This document shows positions 46,401-59,400 of a stretch of 64,000 bases of DNA, piece after piece. Each line of letters opens with the position of its first letter. Within the stretch, counting starts at the first letter, position 1. The notes below the pieces were generated by a model. That model was not told the DNA's origin and searched no databases. It was given only the letters and a program-made list of their open reading frames with translations. The stretch covers positions 6,200,001 through 6,264,000 of the forward strand of contig JAGUCH010000004.1 in assembly GCA_019096065.1 (NCBI GenBank). Reading direction: 5' to 3'. A program made the translations under genes and the position numbers. The stretch comes from Paracyclopina nana (Eukaryota > Arthropoda > Copepoda > Cyclopoida > Cyclopettidae).

Positions 46401-47643
46401 AGGAGCATCCTAAAATAAGATGTCTTTTTGGAAAGCTCTTCTTCTCAGGATGCTCTTTCATCTACTAAATTGATAATATAATACCATTGTGAAAGCCACA
46501 AAAGAAGCCAGGAAATATTATTTAGTACTGAAAAAGGGCTTTAAATATTGTTTTATAAGCTAAAGAATCAGTATTAATGGCACCTAGAAATTTTGCAAGC
46601 GTGAAAGAAGTACTCTGATAATCCTGCTCAAAGGTCAATTGATCAAAGTTGCGTTCAAACTTGGCTAAAGAAAATGGTTGGAGCGCTGGTTGTAGGCTAA
46701 AACTTGCATCAAAATTTACACATAATTGAGTTCTAGAAGAACTTTTTTTCTCCTTCTAACTCAGCCACTGTCTTGTCAGTAACTCAAAAGAAAGTTGGGA
46801 AAGATAAACTGTCCCAGCCACACAGATGGGAAATTCCATTTACCTTTGAAGCCTCCTGTTCCTCTATACTTCTTTTTTCTCTCTTCCTGGAATGGCAGCT
46901 TTCAGCTTGAGGAGGAGATGGCAACAACTGCTATTTTTCCCAGTTTTGGCATTGGCAAAATGATATTTGTTGTTGGCAAAACCTTGAAACAGTAGTCGTT
47001 GCAAGTGTGACTGAAAGAGTTGAATTTGAATTTCTCAGCTTTTGTTGGAAATCCCACGTCAGCTGATTTCGAAAGCGGAAGAGAACAAAGACATCTGAGG
47101 CACTTTCCAAGCAGCCAACCGCCAACAATTGAATTAAAACGAATCCCCTCATAAAGATTTTCATTTTCGCTACAATAAAATAACTATGTCTCACCAATCT
47201 CGGAAGAGTTGAAGAAACTTTATCCTAATAATTGCATTCATGTCGTACACAAACAAAGTCGCGTCTTTTTTCGACGCATCACTACATTCTTAAAATAACA
47301 GCAAGTATTAAAAGAATGGACTTGCTAGCTATTTCTGCTACATGTGTACTTCATTTTTCGCCAGCTCATCATTATTTGTCCCTGAAAAACAGTGGCTCAG
47401 AATTGATTACTATGGATCGGACCATGATTATCTAATTATCTTTTGGGTCCATGCATGTTGGAGAGCCAAGAGCTATGCGCGCCTTTTTATCTATCGTTTT
47501 TGTCAAGAGCCAACTTTTTCAGTAATGACTTACTTTCAGTAGGCTTTTTTCTCAGCTTTGCTTTGCCGTAACTGTAGCCCGGCAAACGAATTGGAAATTA
47601 GCCTGTAGAAGCTGCTCATTGAAAAAGCATATTTTTAAGTAAA
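43420..47643. other. Long region without a recognised gene
   Basis: A G/C-rich stretch to about 43.9 kb, with GCT trinucleotide runs near 43590, passes into ordinary A/T-rich DNA. A TTG-initiated frame at 43529-43894 has a hydrophobic leucine run but no ATG. Otherwise I see nothing. Confidence 0.4.
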
Positions 47644-47813
47644 TGGCTTAGTCTTTCGCAAGTTTTATATAGTCACACTATTTAAATAGCTAACAGCATG
47701 AAATGTATTGAAATAGCATCTGAGTGCATTGAAATAGCTGCTATTTAAATACATTTTATGTTATGAGCTATTTCAATAGTGTGAATATACATATAGTGCG
47801 AAAGACTAAGCCA
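47644..47813. repeat. Foldback palindrome, about 170 bp
   Basis: The outer arms (TGGCTTAGTCTTTCGCA and its complement) and inner arms (TCACACTATT, AAATAGCT and complements) pair along most of the length, with small indels. No coding content; no clear target duplication. Confidence 0.8.
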
Positions 47814-50800
47814 ATGTTCCGCTGGGTGGTAAAAGAAGAAGAAGGAGAGATGTTCCGAGAATTTACAGCCATAGTTGAGATGTGTACCCGGGGAGTTTGT
47901 TCTTGGCCTTTGACTATACTGTGTTTCTCGCGGGACCTTTGGTCTTCTCTTCTTGTCCAACTTTTCCTCGGCTGCTGAGAAGCCTTTCTACTTCCCTTCG
48001 TCAGCCACAGTGGGGAGCTACACATTTATGCGTGTAGTGCATCGAGCATTTTTTTTGGCAAAATTGCTTAATTCACAGTACTCAATCCTCTGAGCATCGG
48101 AGAGTGCTTTCATGTTTTTGCCAAGCCAGTTTCCCATGGTGCACTTAAGCGTGCTATTGTTTCAACAACAGCCCCTAGTTTCACGCACCAATGGCTATTT
48201 TTGCACAATTGGCTACAGAGTACAGCACTTATTGTTGCTTCATTCCACCTAATCCCTGTTTGGATGATGAATTCCAGAAGAGGCACCACAAATGCTTCAG
48301 CTTATGCTGCAAGTTGGGCCACGTGCCAAGTGCAATAATTTACATGTCATTTTAGTGGCATTCAAAAACCATTAACAGCACCATTACAAGCAAATGGAGT
48401 TACTCTTATTTTTTTATTAGCACCGTTGACTCATTCTGCATTTGTTCCCTAGACATCTTTTCTTGACAAATTTTCGTGCGTTTGGACAAGGCCATGAGTC
48501 GTCGGCATTTGTCACAGAAAAGTAGCCAATTTTCCGTTTCTTTGGGAGCAAATAAAAATGTAAACTTGTATGCATGTCGACTATACAAGCCATTCGTGTC
48601 TGGCTGCAACGACGCCGAAAACCGCATCAATCTCCTCCTAAGAGCCTTGTTTTAAAAGAATGGAAACAATTAGTGATTTTTTTTCGCCACAACTTCTACT
48701 TTGAGGCATTTTTTCCAGGTTGCATCAATTGTGCTAGGTTAGAGCGAAAAAGGTTGTCTACTAGTTTGGGGGCTTTTTTGGCTCATGCTGTTACAATCTT
48801 AATTGGCCTCTTAATGCGGTTTTCTGGGAGCAGGCACAAAAACACCAATTATTCCAATTTTGTTGCACATCTTATCTTTTGTCGGCTTTTTTAGTGCGAA
48901 AGCAATTTTGCCAGAAATCCTCGGTGATTTGTTGGCATTCAGCTTTTTTGCAATACTTTAAAAATTACAATACATCTTCAAATCTAAATGTATCAATTTG
49001 ACAAAAAATGAATTTAAAAAACAAATAATGACATTCAAGGACTTGGGAACCTTTGATTGGTTTTTTTTTCACATGCCAAGTGGATCAGCACTGATTTGAT
49101 GCCAACAAAAATTATGAAACTTTTCTGGAATTCTGTACAGATTTTGACTTTAACCTACATCGTCCAACTGTGAAGTCATCTATGAATAATAAGAGAGCAA
49201 GTCCTAGGATTTTTCGAGCATGCTCAAACGATTATAATATGCCCATGCATACAGTATGCTGCTGTATCACTGATGCGAACGCGTGAGTGTGTTTATTTGG
49301 TGCCAGTATAGTATACCCGGGGTATATGTTCATTCATTCATTTCCCATATTGCATTTAGTATGTAGATCCAATATCATTCCATGCGGTTCCACATCATCA
49401 TGCATTTTCGGTAAAGAACCACCAATGAAATGCAATATGTAGTTGTTAGCACTACGCTCGCGTTTGCTATTATAAGGCAGTTTTTCCATCGGTTATTCGG
49501 GTACAAGTTTGTTGCGATCCCTCATTTCCTTCCCATTCAAAGCTTGCCAAGGATAGTACTTGTCTTGTCATCCAGGATGGATGATCGCATTAGCCAAAAG
49601 ATTATATGAACTGAGGCAGATAAAAAAGAGGTGTGTGTCATTTATCTGGGCAAATGAGCGGTTTCACGATCCAGAAACTCTATAAATATTCATTATGAGA
49701 TGCATCACGAAAAGCAGTTATTTATTTTCCCGCTGCTCAATCCGATGGCGCTGCCATAGTGTGAAAAAAGTTGCCAGATTGCTTCACAAATTGAACTGCA
49801 CATTTTTGGCTATTTTGGCTTGTAAATGGTGTCTTTGTAATAGTTTTTGCCGAAAACTATTGCAAACTGCTCCCTCTAGCGGATTAACTAGGCATAGAAT
49901 GAAGCAAGCATTTGCTCTCATGTGCAGCCAAAGAGGCTGCAATTGGAATCGGTGGCGTTGGAATAGCTGAGCTTTGCTCGAAGGCTTGAGCACAAGGAAG
50001 AGCACTCAGCAGTTGGGCAGGCTACTGATAGTATCACATGCTCTGAGCAATTTTCTCTCTGAGCTAATCTAGTGACATCTTCCCTAATGGCCAACAACAA
50101 CTTGTACTCTAGCAAAACACATTTATCATTGGTTCTGTGAACACGGAAGAAAGAAAGCTGAGTGGTCATGACAGAGTGACCTCATTGTGACCCTACTCTT
50201 AATGTACAGAGGCAAACCGTGCATAATAATTTCCTCTTGACAAATTGTACTGCCATCAATTTGGCATAAGATAATAATAAGAAAAAAGACAACTCAGGCG
50301 AAAACCCAAATATTTTGACTTCCTAACCGGTATAGAAGTGAGTAATAGTGTGGCCAACCGCAAACTTACGATTCGGAGTCACGCAATATCCCTATTTTCC
50401 GCTCATTTCTGCAGAGCGCAGTATAGTAGGTTTATTTAATTAGTGTCCTTTTCAAGGATTTTGCTCTGTTTAGCACCTGCTCCATATTTTCCTTGCTGCT
50501 GCTTTGTATGTTATCAGATTAGGGGCGCTATAGTTGTCGATTCGCTATGGCATGTCGTGCTATTGGGCTATTTTCCGAAATGTTTATTAGCAGCATACTA
50601 GTATAACTAAATAACTGCTACACTTTCCTCCTGTGTGTGTAAATGTCAATTAAAATTAAATGCGAGCTGGCATGCAAACCTTGAGACCGCTCAAGATTTT
50701 TATGCATCCATCTTTTCTTCTCGGAAACTTGGATGGACATTTTCAAGTTTGTGAGCTGCTGCACCACCTAAATGAATGGGATCTTTAAAACTTTTGAAAT

Positions 50801-53800
50801 TGGCAGAAATTGAACGCGCAAGCCTTGTGGATTGCTCACGCTGCTTTATTCCAAACTTTTCTGATGGGACACAGTGCGAACAATCGGCCAAAAGTTGGAA
50901 TTACAATGCCTGGTCCCACAATAAAAAAAGGCATGATTGCCTTTAGGCGAGCATGAATCAAGGGTGGTGAATAGTCTTTTGGTTATGTGCTATAATGCAA
51001 GGCTTCGATTTCAAAAGAAGTTAAAAAATCCAATTTCAGCTTCTAAAATTGCATTTTCGTATGGAAGAATGAGCTCTTGCATACATTCGTTTCTCGTTGC
51101 TAATGAGACATTTTTACTGTCTTGCGAAAATTCGAGTGAGATGCGAATTCTATGCAGAGAAAAATCATGCCTTGGTCTTCCGAAATGAGCCGATTTTTTT
51201 GTCAAAATTCCAACAAAGGATCATTCTAATACTATATATTTACCACGCACCACTATATGGAAGCATATAGCATAATATATACCGTATCATATTTCGCCCG
51301 AGAGAAGCTCGAGGAAAAAAGTTTTTTCGCCACCTTCGGCCAAATTCAATTTCATTCAGTCGTCCTTACCCATTAATATTCTAGTCATCTGTCACAATCC
51401 ATCAAATGTTTTCCATTTTTCATCAAATCATATGCGAGCTTGAGCGGCCACGACAAAGATAATTCAAGGAATTCAAGTGTGTACAATCTTATATTTTTAG
51501 TGCACTTGTATTTTTCCCAGCATAAGTCTTCATTTGAGATATGGCATGAGCAGCAGCAGCTGCTGCTGCTGCTACGACCATATTAGGCAATTAGTCATCC
51601 TAAGAAGCCAATTAGGGCTGAGAAATCATCAAAAGTCCTGAAACGCAGTAGCCTACAGGCATCTTCCATAGGCAATGCCAAAAAGCTCAAGGTCTTCCCT
51701 TTTTTTCTCCCAACAATCATTCTACCTCATTGGTACCGCCATATTTCGACCCCTGTGGATCCCAGATGAACTCATTAATTATTTAGGCTAGGCCTTGCGC
51801 AATCAGAGCAATCATCAACAGCATCTTTGGCCATTTACTGGAATTTCAACTAAATCTCGTTAATTTCAATGTAGAACATAACAAAGGCTTTTGATTGAAT
51901 CAACCTTCTTCTCTCTTTTAATATAAGACAGAAATAGCTCCTCTGCATCAGACCATTTTTCATCTGGCTCGTAGCAAAGGCCGTGACTCTGCAAAGCTTG
52001 CGGCATTTTGCTTATTATTATTACGAGGAGCAAAGCCCAACCGCGAGTCATATGTGCACTAGTAATATTGTGAACTTTCAAATGACCTCATTTCATGATG
52101 ATGTTTTTGTTCCAGGTATGTATATGCATAATAATATGTCCACCGTTGCCTGCCTGCGCAGCGTCACGCAGTCTGGAAAGAGATTGGATTTTGAGCCTGA
52201 CAACATCTCAATTTCCCTCGAGGAGGAGTGGTAGGCTCGAAAATCTAGTCAGGTTGGACAATAGATTGCCCTTAGCATGCGTCTTATTAAGCGGCACCTT
52301 TTCATTTTTCGTTGATAAAAAATAGGGATAAGATATCTCACCAGATGGCGCTTTCCTTGCTGGCTGCACGGCGGTCGGCAGAATGGGCGGTCGCGGTCGT
52401 AATATAACAAACAGCGCCATCTAGATGATTTCGTCATTTTTATGTAGTGCGAGGGTTTTTTTAGGTGCAAAACACTTCACTTGATGACGTCGTCGTGGAT
52501 CGTCAGAAGGACAAATATTTATTTTAATTTATTCTTCATCAGGCTTTAGCTTCTATTTATAGCACACGACGACGACGACGAGCTCTGCTCTGTATGTGTG
52601 TGCGAGTGCATATCTTCTCTTCTAAGCGAGCATGTAGGAAAATCGATCTCTGCTAGCTGGCTCGCTATTATTATTATTATAGCTGCTCGTAGCAAAAAAA
52701 ATGATATCACGAGCGACGTCATGATGGATTAATTGGGCATCTCCTTGTGCCAGTGACCTTTTAAAAATGGTATCGCACACTTTTACATCCAAGATTTATT
52801 ATGCTCATAGAATATGCAGCCCACAGGGTGTCCATATGCTTCGATGTGATTATCCTGACAGCGGCACCCAGTATATAATATCTCGATCTGCTTTTACTGT
52901 GAGCATTGAGATCCTTAATAGAAACGCGAGAGATTGATACATAGAGCATTCTGAAGTAGCAGTAGCTTTATATGCTGGAATGGTTCCTAAATGCCCAATT
53001 GATACGCTGCTACAATATATTTCTCGTGTCAAAGGAATTTTTTCCTTCATGTTTTCACGCAATGCGCGCGCGAGAGCAGCTCCAACTTTAGCTTTAACAA
53101 CAAGTCACCTAGCTTCTCCTCTTTTTGAAGACAAGTTTATTGAAAAATGGGACTTTCTCATGCTTCTCGCATAAAAAGAGACCCCTAAGGAGACCACCGA
53201 GGCAGGAATTATGCTAAATGCGCGAGCTGCAGTACACTCAAAATTGCTACTGTAGCTGAAAGAGAGGAATCCAAATTAAGGGCTGTGTAATATAGATACA
53301 CGCGGTGTCCTGAGTTGGCACTTTTTTGACGCAGCCAAAAAGTTGGTGAAGCCCATTTTTGCACCATCACTACATCAATTTGGAGTGGTAGGTATGAAGG
53401 TCGTGGGATCGAGGCTTATTGCAGACCAATGCTAAATGCCAATCTGGAGTCCCTTTCAAAAAAGAGGCACCAAAAGTTGAAAAAGGCCTTCTACAAGAGA
53501 CTCCTGAGCACAATAGGCACAATTAATGAAAAAAGGAGCTGGCAGCTGTACTTTTGCTACACAGCAAAGTCTCGTATAATATAACCCTCAGGAGAGCTGT
53601 ACTCTGTGCACCAAATTAGCCGTAACTCGAATGTAGTATCCTACCTACTTCTTTCTGGCTACTGCAATGAAGCCCAAAAGTAGATGATATGTAATATTGC
53701 TAATGCGCCGCACCGTCGTAGCTATAACTTCATGTTTCCTACGGCTGATGAGGAAATCCAGGGAGTTGCCATTAAGTCACGATTTCCATCTGGAACTAGA

Positions 53801-53903
53801 TACAGTTGGTGGCCGGGTCAGTGAGACCCACCAAGCAGCCGCAAATAACTTGAAATGACTCGAGAATAGAGGAGTTGACTTCCGAAAAGTGGATTTAGCG
53901 CTG
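47814..53903. other. Long region without a recognised gene
   Basis: Mixed A/T-rich DNA with simple repeats: CAG/CTG runs near 51550-51575, an ACG run near 52565-52580 and an ATT run near 52667-52680. No RNA gene or protein family was recognised. Confidence 0.4.
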
Positions 53904-54358
53904 CACAGTGGCTCAAAATGCCTTCTGGACGCGCACGGGAAAAAAACTCGCGAAATCGTAGGAGTCAATTTTCATAGGGCCGTAAGCTAAAAACTAACAT
54001 TCAGGGCTCCCAAGTCCGCAAATTTCCGCAGCCAATTTTGATGAATAATCATTAAATGGGGTCTGATTGACCTCTCAGTCATAAAGAACAATTCAATTCG
54101 ATTCCAATCAAAAGTTATGGATGCCCAAAAAGGGCCAAAAAGGGTTATTCAACCATTTTTCTTGCTGAACACTTTTTCAAGCAAAGTTTGATTTTGAAGT
54201 CAAATTTGAATATGTATCTGTCAATTCAAACCATTTTTGTCTCTTTTCATTGCCTAGAAGTCAACCCAATTAGAAGTTGTAAATTGGTGGTTAAATTAGA
54301 ATTCGGGCGATTTGGCGGATTTTCAAGTGCGCGTGAAATCGGCTTTTTGACCCACTGT
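53904..54358. mobile_element. TIR element (ACAGTGG ends), probably hAT- or P-like
   Basis: The left end ACAGTGGCTCAAAA and right end TTTTGACCCACTGT are inverted repeats; similarity runs further in (ACGCGCAC / GTGCGCGT, GAAATCG). GCGCTG occurs directly outside each end (left just before 53904, right 54359-54364), consistent with a 6-8-bp target duplication. No transposase frame. The right end has a second copy at 23380-23411. Confidence 0.7.
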
Positions 54359-55587
54359 GCGCTGGAGGAGAAATGCCTCCATGTGCGCTGTTTATGTGCT
54401 CTTATCAGAGCAAAACTCGTCATGTAATGGGGCAGGTTTTCGCCCCGTTCAATGCGACCATGAAATGTGGGAATGCGACTTGCGGAACTTTTGCAAATCT
54501 TGCCACCAGAGCGAAGCCGTAAAAAAGGGAGGCTTTCTGTTATCTTCCGCGAAGAAGACAAATGTCCATGGCCTATTGGAATTCAGATTTAGCAAATCCC
54601 GAACGGATCGAGGAAATCTCGATTTGCAACCCGAGAAAAAGTGACTTGATGGGCCCGTGATCCAGGCAACTGTGTGCCAACGCTTGAATTTGAAAAGGAT
54701 TAGCGGCGGCTAAAACGTGGTGGCGGAGGTGCGGCGGGATCAAAGGATTTTGTCAATGCTGTTTTCGAGAAGGAGCCATGCAAAAATGGAGTTGGCAAGG
54801 GGACATGTCAAATCCAGGATCAGCGCGAGATGGTTTTTCTCTCTCTTTCTCGAAGAGTCGGCAGCCGACTGGATCGAAAATAGGCTTTCCTACGTGAAGA
54901 GTACGACAGCCAGCTCGATAGGGTTGCAAGAGCAAAGTCCTGTTCCGTGGGCCCATCAAAATCTGGCTTCAACACAGAACCCGATGCCATCCACCTTCTC
55001 GAGCCAGAAGGCTGTTTACAGCGATGGCGCGGCAATGCCATAATGAAGGCGCACTGTCAAGACTCAAGGGTCTGCTTAGAAAAAGGCCGATAGACGACGC
55101 GGGGTCATGTGACGGAAGGCTGCATTCTGGTGGCAAAATGCGCCCGGTGTACCGTGTACGAGATGTTCACGCGCGAAAAAGGCAAAAAATATGCTCGTTC
55201 TCCAACCTCCTCGACCAAAGCAGCAGCAGAAGCAAAGGCCAGGCAATTGTGGCCTTGCTTTCCCGCCCGGCTCCGAGTCCGAGCGGTCCACAAACCGGCC
55301 CGAGAAACCGTGAAACCAACCGAGCGACTCACGGACCATGGCACAAAATCCTGCCGGGTCGCCGCCGCAGACTAAATTCAGTCAAAAGACCAGCGCTACC
55401 AGATCTCGCCTCTGTTCCATCTTGACATGCCACCAGCGAGCCAGTCACGTCATGAATGTTGCATGACTTTAAATATTAAGTGGTGGAAAAGATAAGAAAC
55501 TTGGGCGACCTTTCGGCCTCAGATTCAATCAGACGCGACGAAGAGTAAAGTTTGTTAACTTTGTTTACGTTTGAATTTCGCGTGCGC
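54359..55587. other. Non-coding stretch between two DNA elements
   Basis: More G/C-rich than its surroundings from about 54.9 to 55.4 kb. Several overlapping frames exist on both strands, none resembling a known protein. Confidence 0.4.
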
Positions 55588-56048
55588 GTCCGGAACAGGG
55601 TGACCAGGAAATTTGAGCGAGTTGTAGCCAGATCTCCCCCTAAAATAGCCACGTTTGGCTATCTCAGAAAAATTGCTCAAAATAGCCACCAATTGGTGAA
55701 AAATAGCCACATTTTTAGGAATTTTCTAGGTGATATTAAATCTTTATGAAAAATTTTCCAATTTTTGGGATTGCTGTGGCTGAAATCAAGGATTTAATAA
55801 TGATTTTCTTCTTATTTTGGTGGCAAAAGATTCTTAAAAAGAGTCAGCCATTTTTGCAAATTTCCTTTTCCCCCTTTCTTTTTTCATGATTTTCAAGCGT
55901 TTATTAAATAAAAATATCAAATGTTCGGACTTTTCAAAAATAGCCACAAATGGCTATGGCTATTCGGCCTAAATTTCCGTAGCCACACATAGGTCAAAAA
56001 TAGCCACTTTGGCTATAAATAGCCACATCTGGTCACCCTGGTCCGGAA
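55588..56048. mobile_element. Non-autonomous hAT element with perfect 8-bp target duplication
   Basis: The element proper is 55596-56040 (445 bp) with exact inverted ends CAGGGTGACCAG / CTGGTCACCCTG. Both flanks carry GTCCGGAA (55588-55595 and 56041-56048). AAATAGCCAC and its complement occur repeatedly towards both ends, as hAT subterminal repeats do. No transposase. Confidence 0.94.
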
Positions 56049-56219
56049 TAGATTTTCCGCCAAACAAGAGCGCGTTAAATGTACTTGTACGATAAACAGA
56101 CATTTTACACGTAGGAAAACGTAAGCTGGATTTTTGGCTAGTTTCAGTCATTTTGAGAATCCCAATCGCGGTCTCGCAAGCTCAGGGATCGGCTCAGCTA
56201 AGTCAGCTTACCTGGTCGA

Positions 56220-56476
56220 AACTGGTTTGTGAACTTGGGAAGTAAACATACGCTCAGCGGGAGAACTTGGAAGCAGCGCGCTCGAAGAATCTTGAATTGT
56301 GGAGGCCGCTTCTAGTTCTTTCATCGATCTGTTGAAGTTAGAGCGGCATCGTAAAGAAGAAAAGTATCGGTTTGAGTGCGCGAAGAGGTTCGTGTAGCAT
56401 CGCCGTTGACGTTGGCCGTGTCAATTTGCAGTCGAAGGAGAGCCGTCGTCGGGTCGTTTCGTCATCGCCTGAGCCC
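56220..56476 (+). other. ATP2B: Probable non-coding first exon of the calcium-pump gene
   Basis: A G/C-richer block ends in a strong donor (GAGCCC|GTGAGTAC). The next good plus-strand acceptor that leads to a start codon is TTGTGTTGCAG|TGATGAG at 60804/60805, 91 bases before the pump's ATG. Joining them would leave a 4.3-kb leader intron (56477-60804). The 5' limit is a guess. Confidence 0.4.
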
Positions 56477-59400
56477 GTGAGTACAAACAATGTTAATCAT
56501 GGGCTTATTTGTTGCTCGCCGACCTACTCGATGGTTCGGCGAGAGTTCTCTCTCGCGTCTTGGCGCCTTAAGGCCTTTGGCTCGATAGCACGTTGGCCGT
56601 CTGGTATCGCTGGCTGGCTCTCAATGGATGGAATGAGGGAGCTGAGCGCGAGTGCGCATGCGTGTGTCAGCCGCGTTTTCCACGCTCTCAAGTCCTACTT
56701 GGTTCCATTGGAGTTCGTCAGTTCCAACTCAGTTGCAGACCTTGTACCCTTGCTTCCTTGTGCTCAATCACGACGAAGCCCAATCGTTCGGCCATAGCCC
56801 TCGCTACGCCCTTGTCGGGCTCTATGGCATGCTAGCAAGGCCGAACAGTGTGCGTGTGACCCTGTCAGTGATCATGTGAGGCCGTGCAAACAGCAAGTTA
56901 CGACCCATAGGCCTTCCCTAAGCCGACCAGAGCCTTCGTGAAAAAAGGTCAGCCAAGCAAAAATTCGTAAAATGCGCCAAACGGCAGCTGCCCTTCGCTA
57001 GGAATTTCAATTTCTCGATCCCTTTAGCATCAAATACCCTTTAAGATCCCTACTTAATGAAACCTGAGAGGTGACATGATTTTTTTATGTGACGAGGCCA
57101 GATTATGCTTTAACTCTGCAATCATTATTGCAGGCTTTGCCAGTGACAAGAAAAACCTAAGTGAAACCTTTCAAGTTCTCTTGAAAAATTACGAAAATGC
57201 TTGTTTTCGTTTTTAAAAAAATCACCTATTTTTTGGGTGACAGCTTGGCAATTGTCCCATTAATTCGAATGTCATCATGTTCAAGAGCTTAAATTCTGCC
57301 AAAGCTCTGCAACCACGTGTTTAGCGGGGAGCATCGAGCAACAACTGTCGTTGATGCAGGCTAGAATGACCACGAAATCAAAGCAGCAGTGTTTTTATAG
57401 ACTCAACTTTTCCCCGTGGCCTTGATGGGCAACGAAAATCAAATTCGAGAGCCAACTACTGATTTTCTGTCATCTTCCATATAGCTTTCTATGTTTACAC
57501 AATGGTCAGCAGCAGTGCTTCAGAGCCTCGAGACGATAACATGACATTAGCTTTTTCATAAATAATGCATCCCCCAAAGATACATTAGGCAGCGCAAAAG
57601 CAACAGTTTTCTTTGGCAAATGACTGCAAACTACGAATTTCTACAGCAATGGATCGAGCTAGTTGTACAATTGTGTTTGTGTGTTCGATTTTTGCTTAGG
57701 CAGCAGAGACGACACACTTACGTTGCAGCAGCAATAATTGTAGCTGCAACTTCTAGTATATTTGACGCAAGTCCATCTCGATCTGGAAATAATGCAATCA
57801 TCATGGCATCACCATCGACGTAGCTCGTTTTCTCCAATCCGAATCACCGATAATCAATGAGATCTCGAATGGCAGTTGCTTGCGAAACTGCTTCTCATAC
57901 ATTATGAATTTGAGAAAGGTGGAGAAAGCAGAGCAGCCCTGTTCAAGCTGCAAGAAGGCCTTAGAAAGGCTGCCGTTGCGTTCCTTCTTGGCCTTTTTGG
58001 GCCATATTGAACTAAGATGTCACATGTACTAAAACAAGCGAGCTTCATTTTTAAGAGGGACTTCTCATGCAAAATTGATTGAGATGTTGTCGAGGAGAAG
58101 GACACACAAACTTGGGCGAGATAACTTGCTCAGTCATGCTTCTTCTCTTAGATGTGGCATAGGTAATTTATTTCCCTCAAGTGCCCTCATATGTAGTACA
58201 GATGGATGGATTGACTAGACTAGATACACACCACTCCAGATAGATAGGTTATATAGCTATGTGCCAGGCATATTCTAGTCGCAAACTTGACATGGCCATG
58301 ACACCTATTTGTGAAAAGTGCCTCACGCCCTCGAAATTGCGAGAAAAACACAGTAGATGATTATTCCACGCTGTTTTTTATTGTGTGCTGGCAATTTTGG
58401 TTTTCATGGTGTTTGTGTGTCTTCTTCCAGATTTGTCTCACCAATTGATTTTGTGTGACGTGCCTACCCAGATGAAACGACTTTTTGATGAGATAGTTTT
58501 TGTAGAAGTTGTATTTCTAGTATTTTCAGCTTGAAATGAAACTAGTTGTGCTGGTCAGCGTTTCTCAGCTGGAAAAAAACGTGCTGCGCCTCGCGCAGAT
58601 TCTATCAAAGTCAACATTTTACCTCCAAGATTGGTTGAGGATCTCAAATTGAAACTGCTTTGCTGAATTTATGCAAATGACGTTATTTCGTGGTTCATTA
58701 CTCGTGGAATTCTGTAAAACTGGTGCTGTCAGAATATTCATGCTCCGATTTGTTCCTACTTTTTGGTTAGTAGAAAAACTCGTCCTCTGAAGCCCATTCT
58801 GGTATTTTGCCCAGAAATCAAGCTTAAAGCATTTCATGAAGTGGTAAGAGTAGCAAATCAATTTTTCTCATGTTCTCCTCTTGTGTCACAGCATGAATAG
58901 GTCCAGCTTTTTCATTATTAATTTTTTAAGAGTGTTTGCTTAGGATCGTATTAGATGCTTCTCGTTTACAATGTGTGCACAAATCAGAGCTATAGCAATT
59001 ACCGCGAGGCCTTTTTGTTAGCTTTGCACAACAATAAACAAAGGCCGGCTATAGCAGCGACGTGTGTGTGTACAGAGTATGGAGCGAAAAGCTAAAGCAG
59101 TCGTTCTCAAGAAAATTCCTTGTGTCGGAACAGCTTGGAAAGCAGCTGTTTTTGCTCACACAATTTTGTAGGAGAAAGGTTCTTTCTCATCTATCAGGCC
59201 AACAGCAATGGCAGCTTCCACTGTGGCGTGCTAAGGCCACGGAAACCCCTCACCTTTCCAAGGCTGAGTTCGACATGAACTCTTGGAAATAGGCCTGTTT
59301 GCTTTCAACTGTTTTGCCTCGTTGAGGGCTGAGATGGGCCCATCATTAGGACTTCTTATGTTGTAGCATATTTTGGCCTCTAGCCTCAATTATTTATTTA

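Noticed and set aside
48574-48894. 106-codon ATG frame with hydrophobic stretches
   Set aside because: No recognisable domain, no splice partners and A/T-rich background; a frame of this length is expected by chance in several kilobases.
51540-51580. CAG/CTG run as a functional palindrome
   Set aside because: A simple trinucleotide repeat; such runs recur in the window without other signals.
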